Assembly (NCBI GenBank): GCA_002690925.1
Contig: NZGD01000128.1
Location: 1 to 37,583, forward strand
DNA from: Rhodopirellula sp.
Lineage (GTDB): Bacteria; Planctomycetota; Planctomycetia; Pirellulales; Pirellulaceae
DNA length: 37,583 nt
Direction: 5' to 3'
Every line of letters begins with the position of its first letter. The stretch's first letter is position 1. The position numbers were made by a program, and so were the translations under genes. The notes beneath the pieces are model-generated. The model did no database searches. It had not been told where the DNA came from and saw only the letters and a list, made by a program, of their open reading frames with translations. Positions 18,120 to 25,229 of the stretch are shown in pieces.

Positions 18120-20144
18120 ATGAATCGAACTCTCCTTGAACGAACTCGGGCTACGCTCGACCAACTTCGTGATGAATTGTTGGCTGAGCGGCATGATGGC
18201 CACCATTGGACGGGGACGCTTTCGCCCTCCGCTCTAAGTACTGCTACGGCCATCAGCGCGATGTCTTCTGTCTTGATTCACTCTGTGGGTTCGCTGCGCA
18301 GTGGATGCATCACTGATGAGAAGATTAGGCATTGCGTTACATCCGGGGTTCAGTACCTGCAATCCCAGCAGAATGAAGACGGTGGATTTGGGGATACAGA
18401 TCGTAGTCATTCCAATATCGCAACCAGCTATCTGGTGCTGGCTGCTGCTGCGTTGGCGGATCAGGCCATGGGTAGCACGCTGACTTCTGAGTCGATCGCT
18501 GCGCTGGAAAAGTACATTGCGCAGATGGGTGGCTTGGATGCATTGAAGCAGCGATATGGTACGGATAAAACATTCGTAGTTCCCATTCTTACCAATATGG
18601 CGATTGCAGGTTTAGTCCCTTGGAAAGCAGTTGCTGCATTACCGTTTGAAGCAGCTATCTTTCCGCAGTCGATGTATCGTTTGCTTCAGATGCCAGTCGT
18701 CAGTTATGCGATTCCTGCATTGGTCGCGATTGGTCAGGCGAGGCATTTTCATGGACCACGGGCTTTTTTTCCGATCCGATGGGTTCGGGCAGCAGCAGTT
18801 GGTCGCAGCATGGGAGTGTTGGAAAAGATGCAGCCGCAAAGCGGAGGTTATCTCGAAGCAACACCGCTGACCTCCTTTGTTGTCATGAGTCTTGCTGTGA
18901 CAAAGCGGGCCAATCACAACGTCTCGAGGCGTGGGCTTAAGTTTCTAAAGGAGTCGATGAACGAAGACGGTAGTTGGCCGATTGATACCAACTTGGCAAC
19001 TTGGGTCACCTCTCTTTCAATGAATGCCCTTGCGGCTGATCCAACAGACGACCGTGCGTGGTGCACTCCTGATCTAGTGGAGTGGCATCTTGGATGTCAG
19101 CATGAGGTACGTCATCCTTTTACAGGAGCTGAGCCAGGTGGTTGGGGTTGGAGTGATTTAAGCGGTGCGGTCCCGGACAGCGACGATACACCGGCTGCGA
19201 TTTTAGCGCTCGGACACATCAAGGCGTCGTTGGATGGCGAGCGAAAACAGAGCTGTGAGGAGTCGATTGCAGCTGGCCGGTCTTGGTTGTTGAAGCTACA
19301 GAATCGGGATGGTGGTTGGCCGACATTCTGTAGGGGTTGGGGGAAGCTGCCCTTTGACCGCAGCAGTAACGACTTGACCGCGCACGCTCTGCGAGCCCTG
19401 GTTGTGGATGACGTCGCAGAGACTGAGGCTCGGATTGGGAGACACATAGCCTTGGGAGCCCGATTTTTGGAAAAGAACCAGGAGCCTGATGGATCCTGGT
19501 TGCCCCTCTGGTTTGGGAACCAAGATCGGTCGGATGAGTCGAATCCCGTGTACGGAACATCGCGTGTTTTGCTTGCTGCGAACTCTGGTTTATTGAATCC
19601 AAAGGCGTTGCAAGCTGGGTGTCAATATCTGGTAAAGAACCAAAATAGTGATGGCGGTTGGGGAGGTGGCGGGTCTATCGCCCCTTGGCTAAAAAAAAAT
19701 CAGTTCCGGGAATTTGAGTTTGTCAGCAGCGTCGAAGAAACGGCACTAGCGGTCGAAGCGTTGGTAACCGTTGCACTTTGCGGGAAAAACTCGTCTCTTC
19801 TGACGATGGATGAGGATACAAAACGAGACAGAATGTCTGAAACTGACCGTAATGAGGCACAATCTGTGGTTCAGCATGGTGGGACCAAAGCGATGAGTCA
19901 GGCTATAATCGACGGCGTCGAATTCCTGTTGGATAGTGTTGATCAGAAGCGGCATCGGTTGCCTTGGCCCATCGGCTTTTATTTTGCCAAGCTTTGGTAC
20001 CACGAACGCCTTTATCCTCTGATTTTCACGACAGGTGCTCTGGGGACCTACCTTCAGCTTGCGGCAGACAAACCGGCCCAACAAGGGTCAACGAACAAGA
20101 CGAATTCCTTACAGAATCATACACAAACGCTTCCTGAGGTATAG
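18120..20144 (+). CDS. shc: Class II terpene cyclase, squalene-hopene cyclase family
   Basis: This 674-residue enzyme belongs to the squalene-hopene cyclase superfamily, which protonates a polyprene and folds it into polycycles at the membrane surface. The catalytic DXDD motif is present as DSDD (353-356, followed by TP). Several QW-type repeats are visible: QSQQNEDGGFGD (about 81-92), MNEDGSW (280-286), LQNRDGGW (393-400), NQEPDGSW (453-460) and NQNSDGGW (507-514). The C-terminus has a hydrophobic PIGFYFAKLWYHERLYP segment (about 617-633). The segment LPLWFGNQ...NPVYGT (461-479) differs from the GRW...YIYGT found in standard hopene cyclases, so it may belong to a divergent clade with another substrate. 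The ATG at 18120 is preceded by GGA at about ten bases. An in-frame TTG 57 bases earlier adds an implausible Arg-rich stretch. It is the first gene of the operon, and its product is not fixed by sequence. Confidence 0.87.
   Translation: MNRTLLERTRATLDQLRDELLAERHDGHHWTGTLSPSALSTATAISAMSSVLIHSVGSLRSGCITDEKIRHCVTSGVQYLQSQQNEDGGFGDTDRSHSNIATSYLVLAAAALADQAMGSTLTSESIAALEKYIAQMGGLDALKQRYGTDKTFVVPILTNMAIAGLVPWKAVAALPFEAAIFPQSMYRLLQMPVVSYAIPALVAIGQARHFHGPRAFFPIRWVRAAAVGRSMGVLEKMQPQSGGYLEATPLTSFVVMSLAVTKRANHNVSRRGLKFLKESMNEDGSWPIDTNLATWVTSLSMNALAADPTDDRAWCTPDLVEWHLGCQHEVRHPFTGAEPGGWGWSDLSGAVPDSDDTPAAILALGHIKASLDGERKQSCEESIAAGRSWLLKLQNRDGGWPTFCRGWGKLPFDRSSNDLTAHALRALVVDDVAETEARIGRHIALGARFLEKNQEPDGSWLPLWFGNQDRSDESNPVYGTSRVLLAANSGLLNPKALQAGCQYLVKNQNSDGGWGGGGSIAPWLKKNQFREFEFVSSVEETALAVEALVTVALCGKNSSLLTMDEDTKRDRMSETDRNEAQSVVQHGGTKAMSQAIIDGVEFLLDSVDQKRHRLPWPIGFYFAKLWYHERLYPLIFTTGALGTYLQLAADKPAQQGSTNKTNSLQNHTQTLPEV
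20136..20139 (+). promoter_or_regulatory. Ribosome-binding site for the DUF116-prenyl synthase gene
   Basis: GAGG lies inside the last codons of the cyclase gene, seven bases before a TTG start that itself begins two bases after the cyclase stop. It decides the start and implies tight translational coupling of cyclase and prenyl synthase. Confidence 0.6.
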
Positions 20145-20146
20145 GT

Positions 20147-21997
20147 TTGTCCAGCGGACTCAGCACGAACGACACAGCGCCGACGTCGGAAGCTACTCCC
20201 GCGGCCAGACCGGCACGTCGGAAGACCAGTCATCTCAAGGAAGTGCCCGACACACTTGAGTTGCGTGAGAGTTTGCGGGCTCGCTGCGCAGAGATTGCGG
20301 CCCGTATCGATCGGGCTGTGCCAATGACCAAGGACGAGATGGAACAAGTCGCCCGGCGGGCATTGGAAGAGGCTGATTTACCAGAAGCGTATCTCGGTTG
20401 GATGATGGTCATGATCAGCAGCGAGTTCTGGAAGGAATCGCTAGCAGCAGTTCCGCCAGAACGTCGTCTGTTTCTGTTACCGCATTGTTTGAAACATGCA
20501 GAAGGTTGCCCTGCCGAATACGACCAATTCGGGATGAACTGCAAAGAGTGTGGTGCTTGTAGTATCGCAGATTTCCGTGGTTTGGCCGAGGAAATGGGGT
20601 ATCGGGTGCTCGTGGCCGAGGGGTCGCCGGTGGTCATGAAGATCATTGTTGGTGGTTATGTCGACGCAGTCGTGGGTGTTGCCTGTTTGAACGTGTTGGA
20701 AAAAGCAATTGATAAAGTGCTGCTCGCGGGGATCCCCTGCATGGCTGTGCCTCTGTTGAGCAGTGACTGCCGTAACACAAAAGTGGATGAGCCATGGGTC
20801 AATGAGATGATCCGCACACCTTACAAACCGGCTCAAAGCGTTACCCGCAGTTATGTTCATTTAATGCGTGCCGCCAGTGACTTGTTCAAGGCGGAGTCCA
20901 TGGACTCACTTGCTCCACGCATTCGCACCAAGGTCGCGTTGGGAGAGAATGCGGTAGGCGTGCCGGACATTGAAGGAATGGATGCAATCTCGGCAACCGA
21001 GCACATTGCGTATGACTTCTTAAGTCGCGGTGGCAAGCATTCACGGCCATTCATTACGTTGGCCGCGTTTGACGCAATGACTGGTGGGCGGGCAACAGGA
21101 CCTGATGCAGAGGCTGCCATTGCCGAATTTCCGATTTCTGTCCGTCGTGCTGCCATGAGCATCGAGACGTTTCACAAGGCAAGTCTTGTGCACGACGATA
21201 TCGAGGATGACGATGCGTTCCGTTACGGTCAGCCAGCCGTTCACCGGAGATTTGGCATACCCACTGCAATCAACGTAGGAGACTATTTGATTGGGCTTGG
21301 GTACCGACTGTTGAGTCGTAATGAGAGTGATGTCCCGAGTGAGGCAAGGGTTGATGTGCTTGATACGTTGGCCGTTGCCCACATGAGGCTTGCCGAAGGC
21401 CAAGGATCGGAGTTGCTGTGGCGTGATGGAAAAGACCGCCGCTTGACTCCGCTTGATGCCTTGAAAGTTTATGCGTTGAAGACATCTCCTGCGTTCGAAG
21501 CAGCCTTGCTCAGTGGCGTGCGGATGGCCGGAGATTCGGCACCCTATCGAGATGCCATTCGGACGTTCAGTCGTAACATGGGTGTCGCCTTCCAGATTCT
21601 GAATGATCTCGGCGATTGGATCGGTGACGATTCAAACAAAATGTCTGCGGGTGGAGATGTATTCGGAGGTCGCCCTACTTTGCTGTGGGCATTGGCGCTG
21701 CAGGGCTTGCCAGATCAAGATGCGGCACGGTTGTTGGAGTTGGCTGAATCCGACTGCGGTCTCTCTGAGACTGAGAGACTGATGCAGGTTCGCAAACTGT
21801 ACGAGCAGGCAGGGGTCTTTGAGACGGCTTTGAAGTTGGTTGATAAACATCAAGCAAGAGCCGAAAAAGTGGCTGATGAGGTCGATGTAGAAGAGCTGCG
21901 CCGCTTGCTTTATTTTCTGGTGGATACCGTATTGGAGCGACCCGAGTTGCCGACACCCGCTGTTGTTTCTCTTGGTATATCAGCACCCTTGGGTTAG
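20147..21997 (+). CDS. DUF116 domain fused to polyprenyl diphosphate synthase
   Basis: This 616-residue two-domain protein has two recognisable parts. Residues about 40-250 resemble DUF116, with cysteines C114, C121, C132, C135 and C138 in a pattern that could hold an iron-sulfur cluster or zinc. Two further segments, VVGVACL (about 175-181) and GIPCMAVPLLSSDC (195-208), are also Cys-containing. Residues about 270-600 form a trans-isoprenyl diphosphate synthase: GGKHSRP (295-301), a first aspartate-rich motif DDIED (350-354), GQPAVHRRFG (361-370) and a second motif NDLGD (486-490), whose first residue is Asn rather than the usual Asp. The -5 position before DDIED is Ala, which in this family suggests a product longer than FPP; this is inference. 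The start is TTG at 20147. It probably feeds the upstream cyclase. The role of the DUF116 half is unknown. Confidence 0.85.
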   Translation: MSSGLSTNDTAPTSEATPAARPARRKTSHLKEVPDTLELRESLRARCAEIAARIDRAVPMTKDEMEQVARRALEEADLPEAYLGWMMVMISSEFWKESLAAVPPERRLFLLPHCLKHAEGCPAEYDQFGMNCKECGACSIADFRGLAEEMGYRVLVAEGSPVVMKIIVGGYVDAVVGVACLNVLEKAIDKVLLAGIPCMAVPLLSSDCRNTKVDEPWVNEMIRTPYKPAQSVTRSYVHLMRAASDLFKAESMDSLAPRIRTKVALGENAVGVPDIEGMDAISATEHIAYDFLSRGGKHSRPFITLAAFDAMTGGRATGPDAEAAIAEFPISVRRAAMSIETFHKASLVHDDIEDDDAFRYGQPAVHRRFGIPTAINVGDYLIGLGYRLLSRNESDVPSEARVDVLDTLAVAHMRLAEGQGSELLWRDGKDRRLTPLDALKVYALKTSPAFEAALLSGVRMAGDSAPYRDAIRTFSRNMGVAFQILNDLGDWIGDDSNKMSAGGDVFGGRPTLLWALALQGLPDQDAARLLELAESDCGLSETERLMQVRKLYEQAGVFETALKLVDKHQARAEKVADEVDVEELRRLLYFLVDTVLERPELPTPAVVSLGISAPLG

Positions 21998-22009
21998 GCG
22001 GCAGGAACA

Positions 22010-22594
22010 GTGAGTGACCCTAAGACCGAGGTGGCTTCCTTCGATGATTCTCGCATCGATATCAGAGATTTGCTGAATGAGTTCTACAGCGAACCAATTG
22101 GTCATTCGCAGCTGGGTGAGTTTGGTTCGGTAGCGAAAGTTCCTGCACCCTATGATTCGTTGCTTGATCACCACGCTCACATGACAGTGACGGTCGAATC
22201 ACATTACGGCGAAAAGGTGAATGTGGTTGTGCATCGGTGTCACCGAAGTGAGGCCTGGTATTCGCGAGAAATCACTCTCGTTACGGAGCATACGGGCCGC
22301 ATCGTGCAATATGGCATTGTGCGTCTTGATACCGGGGCATTGGACGAGGATGTTTGGAAGCAGATTGAGAGTCGGTCCACGCCCCTGGGTCGAGTGCTCA
22401 TTGATCACAATGTGCTGCGAGAAGTACAGCTTTGTGGATTGTGGAAAATTCAGGCGGGCAACAGTCTTGCTGATCTGATGCACTTGGATGTTGGCAGGCA
22501 AGTTTATGGGCGGACCGCTTTGATTCATTGCAACCGAAAGCCCGCGATTGAACTGCTGGAGATTGTCTCGCCAGCGTCCGCATTGGATGTGTAA
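22010..22594 (+). CDS. Chorismate lyase-like (DUF98/UbiC superfamily) protein
   Basis: This 194-residue soluble protein resembles chorismate pyruvate-lyase. UbiC converts chorismate to 4-hydroxybenzoate plus pyruvate. The positions matching E. coli catalytic and binding residues seem kept: R86 in WYSREITL (UbiC R76 region), TPLGRVL at 124-130 (UbiC PLGR loop) and E184 in ELLEIVSPAS (UbiC E155). YGRTALI at 166-172 matches the family's GRRS/A-L segment. The first 50 residues are variable. The start is GTG at 22010, 12 bases after the prenyl synthase stop; an AGGA lies very close to it. The context implies it supplies an aromatic head group or another small acid to the isoprenoid pathway. No UbiA-type prenyltransferase is in the window, so this is tentative. 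It could also bind rather than cleave. Confidence 0.6.
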   Translation: MSDPKTEVASFDDSRIDIRDLLNEFYSEPIGHSQLGEFGSVAKVPAPYDSLLDHHAHMTVTVESHYGEKVNVVVHRCHRSEAWYSREITLVTEHTGRIVQYGIVRLDTGALDEDVWKQIESRSTPLGRVLIDHNVLREVQLCGLWKIQAGNSLADLMHLDVGRQVYGRTALIHCNRKPAIELLEIVSPASALDV

Positions 22595-22643
22595 AACCTG
22601 ATTGCGTGTTTCGCTGGATACGAGAAAGAAACCTGATGTTTTG

Positions 22644-22650
22644 GGAAGGA
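22644..22650 (+). promoter_or_regulatory. Ribosome-binding site deciding a GTG start
   Basis: GGAAGGA lies nine bases before the GTG at 22660. The in-frame alternatives at 22606 (GTG) and 22636 (ATG) have no comparable site, and only the 22660 start places the lipoprotein signal at the N-terminus. Confidence 0.65.
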
Positions 22651-22659
22651 AAAGCAGTT

Positions 22660-23430
22660 GTGAAATCGATATTTATAACCTTGAGTTTAATGTTTGTGCT
22701 TGTCAGTTGTTCAACTGCCGTTACTCAGGACAAGTCAGGTATAAAACAGGGTGGTCAGTTGAGTTCCTTTGCACTTCGTGCGGCAGCGCTGCAAGCGATG
22801 CAGTCTGGTGAATCAGCCAAAGCCGTTGAGGCTGTGGATAAGCTTCTGGTGGTGATGCCGAACGACCCTCCGACCTTGCGACTGGCAGGTGACGTTTATT
22901 TGAGAAGTGGCAAATCCGACAAAGCGGTAGAATTGTTTGACCGCTATTTGAAACTTGAGCCGAACGCCTTGGCCGGGCTATGGCAACGCGGAATCGCACT
23001 TTACTTTGCGCGTGACTACCAACGTGGAGTCAAGCAATTTGAGGTGCATCGTGAGGTAAATCCAAATGATGTGGAAAATGCGGCTTGGCATTTTCTCTGT
23101 GTAGCCAAGGCTCAGTCATTCGAGAAGGCCAAGGCAGTAGTTCTGCCTGCACCCAATGATCCACGCGCACCGATGGAAGAGGTGCTGCAAATGCTCAGCA
23201 CGGGGAACACTGACAAGGTGGTTAAGAAAATGGAGAGTTTTCCACCGCAGACGCGACTTCGCGAGTCTGCAGATTTCTATGGGAATTTTTATCTGGGTCT
23301 TTATGCTGATGCTGCGGGAGATCGGGCCAAGGCGAAGCAGTACTTGGATTTGGCAGCTAAAGACGCATCGGTCAGTTACATGGGTGATGTGGCACGTGTT
23401 TACGCGGCTTACTTGGCAACAGACAAGTAA
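22660..23430 (+). CDS. TPR-repeat lipoprotein
   Basis: This 256-residue protein, starting at GTG 22660, begins MKSIFITLSLMFVLVSCS, a short hydrophobic signal with a lipobox-like LVSC, so it is predicted to be a lipoprotein. The mature chain is rich in tetratricopeptide helices. Repeats can be seen at about residues 45-75 (AMQSGESAKAVEAVDKLLVVMPND), 76-110 and 111-145, with less regular repeats to the end. Such proteins usually act as scaffolds for protein complexes at the envelope. It follows the chorismate-lyase-like gene by 65 bases on the same strand and may be the last gene of the operon, perhaps tethering the enzymes or a product-handling complex. That role is inference. A longer reading from 22606 or 22636 would hide the signal. 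Confidence 0.7.
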   Translation: MKSIFITLSLMFVLVSCSTAVTQDKSGIKQGGQLSSFALRAAALQAMQSGESAKAVEAVDKLLVVMPNDPPTLRLAGDVYLRSGKSDKAVELFDRYLKLEPNALAGLWQRGIALYFARDYQRGVKQFEVHREVNPNDVENAAWHFLCVAKAQSFEKAKAVVLPAPNDPRAPMEEVLQMLSTGNTDKVVKKMESFPPQTRLRESADFYGNFYLGLYADAAGDRAKAKQYLDLAAKDASVSYMGDVARVYAAYLATDK

Positions 23431-23783
23431 AGTCTGTTACTTGAATGGTCTGAAAATTAGTGTTGCCGTGCCATTTACGCTCACGGGACTGTTTTTTCTG
23501 CGTTCTACCGCCAAACCCTCTGCGTAATTGCCTCAAATTCCGACGGCATTGCAAATCAGAGGGTTTTCAACAGCAAGAGATGGACCAAAAGCTGCTGCCT
23601 CATGCTAAACTGTTGCAATGGGAATCAGCAGTGAGATAAGACCTGCGAACTGTCCACCATGCCCACCGGTCGATCACTCAAAGTGATGCATTCGCTCATG
23701 GCCACGATGGTGAATCCAGTTTGGTGTTTCGTCTGTTTCCCACGGATTTCACCCTCTGATTCGACTCTGATTGAAAACTGAAA
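23431..23783. other. Intergenic region before the DUF1501/PSD1 operon
   Basis: This region lies between the isoprenoid operon and the DUF1501/PSD1 gene set, all on the plus strand. It should hold the promoter of the second operon, but I see no convincing -35/-10 pair. It contains a long-range inverted repeat (23513-23566) listed separately. No open frame here carries family signatures. Confidence 0.45.
23513..23566 (+). repeat. Long inverted repeat, possible structured RNA or terminator
   Basis: AAACCCTCTG (23513-23522) pairs perfectly with CAGAGGGTTT (23557-23566). The 34-base interior may pair again through TTGC and GCAA. It lies about 80 bases past the stop of the TPR lipoprotein gene. 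No long T run follows, so this could be a non-classical terminator, an mRNA-stabilising hairpin or part of a leader for the next operon. Confidence 0.55.
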
Positions 23784-25229
23784 ATGACGAAGAAGTTACA
23801 GCATCACTGTGGTCGTTTTGGTTCTCGCCCCACAAGCCGTCGAGAGATGCTTCAGTGGTGTGCTAATGGCTTTGGCGCTGTGGCGTTGAGTTCACTATCC
23901 GACAAGTCTGCGTCTTCTTTTGCGTCTGGTCCATGGGATGCAAAGCCCTCTCATTTTGCAGCGCCGGCCAAAAACGTCATCTTTCTTTACATGGACGGGG
24001 GGCCATCACATGTTGATACGTTTGACTACAAGCCTCAGCTTGATAAGTACGACGGTCAGGACCCGCGAAAGGTGATTGGCAAATTGGCTCCCACGCAGTT
24101 TGATGCAGTTGGTAAAGTGCTCAAAAGTCAGTGGAAGTTCTCTCAGCGAGGGGAGGCTGGGCATTGGATCAGTGATCTGTTTCCATACCTCTCAGAGGTT
24201 TCTGATGACTTGGCGATGGTAAAGTCGATGACATCAAAATTCTCCGAGCACACCTCTGCCAACTACTTTCTGCACACGGGTAACGGGCTGCAGGGTAAGC
24301 CCAGCATGGGAGCTTGGTTCGGTTATGGACTGGGCAGCGAGAATCAGGAACTGCCCGGTTTTGTTGTGCTCAATGGTGGCTTGATTCCGCCAGGTGGATT
24401 GGACTGTTTTGGGTCTGGTTTCCTCCCGTCGGCATACCAGGGTTCAGTGTTTCTTCCTAAGGCACAGCCATTGGCAAATATCAAGCCGAGTGAAAGCAGT
24501 GCCCAGTTGCAGAAAACCAAGCTCGACTTGATTCGTGAATTTGACTTGCAGACCAATGGGAACCTTGGGGCAGACCCTGAAGTGGAAGCCGCGATTCAGA
24601 ATTATGAAACAGCATTTGAAATGCAAACCGCTGTCCCCGATCTCATGGACTTGAGTGGCGAGTCGGCAGAAACGAAAAAACTATACGGTTTAGAATCGGA
24701 TTTCAACAATACAAAAACCTTCGGAATGCAATGTCTGTTGGCAAGACGTTTGGTTGAACGAGGTGTCAGATTCATTGAGTTGACGTGCCCTGGGGGAAAC
24801 GGTGATCGTTGGGATCAGCATGGTGGACTGATTGATGGACACAATAAAAATTGCAGGACTGTGGATCAGCCCATTGCTGGTCTCATCAAAGATCTCAAGC
24901 GTACTGGTCTGTTTGAATCTACGTTGATTGTTTGGGCCGGCGAATTTGGTCGCACACCGTTTGCACAAGGGGCCAATGGGCGGGATCACAATCCCTTTGG
25001 CTTCACCGTCTGGATGGCAGGTGGTGGGGTCAAGGGCGGTGCGTCAGTAGGTGCAACTGATGAGTGGGGATATCGTGCGGTGGAAGACAGATTTGAGATA
25101 CACGATCTGCATGCAACCATGCTCCATTTACTTGGTGTGGACCATACAAAAAGCACTTTCCGTTTCAGTGGTCGAGATATGAGATTGACTGATGTTCACG
25201 GAAACCTGATCAAAGAGGTGATCGCATGA
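23784..25229 (+). CDS. DUF1501 family exported protein, first copy
   Basis: This 481-residue protein belongs to DUF1501, within the alkaline phosphatase-like fold. The N-terminus carries a twin-arginine-type signal (SRREMLQWCANGF near residues 18-30) and should direct folded export. Motifs of the fold are visible: YMDGGPSHVDTFD (about 68-80), WDQHGG (about 350), a GEFGRTP segment near residue 391, and GRDHNPFGF near residue 401. It ends with SGRDMRLTDVHGNLIKEVIA, which is typical. DUF1501 genes in planctomycetes are nearly always paired with PSCyt/PSD1 genes, as here, where the TGA overlaps the next ATG by 4 bases. The substrate is unknown; sulfatase- or phosphatase-like action on envelope or algal glycans is possible. 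The second copy, at 31384, is a diverged paralogue. Confidence 0.9.
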   Translation: MTKKLQHHCGRFGSRPTSRREMLQWCANGFGAVALSSLSDKSASSFASGPWDAKPSHFAAPAKNVIFLYMDGGPSHVDTFDYKPQLDKYDGQDPRKVIGKLAPTQFDAVGKVLKSQWKFSQRGEAGHWISDLFPYLSEVSDDLAMVKSMTSKFSEHTSANYFLHTGNGLQGKPSMGAWFGYGLGSENQELPGFVVLNGGLIPPGGLDCFGSGFLPSAYQGSVFLPKAQPLANIKPSESSAQLQKTKLDLIREFDLQTNGNLGADPEVEAAIQNYETAFEMQTAVPDLMDLSGESAETKKLYGLESDFNNTKTFGMQCLLARRLVERGVRFIELTCPGGNGDRWDQHGGLIDGHNKNCRTVDQPIAGLIKDLKRTGLFESTLIVWAGEFGRTPFAQGANGRDHNPFGFTVWMAGGGVKGGASVGATDEWGYRAVEDRFEIHDLHATMLHLLGVDHTKSTFRFSGRDMRLTDVHGNLIKEVIA

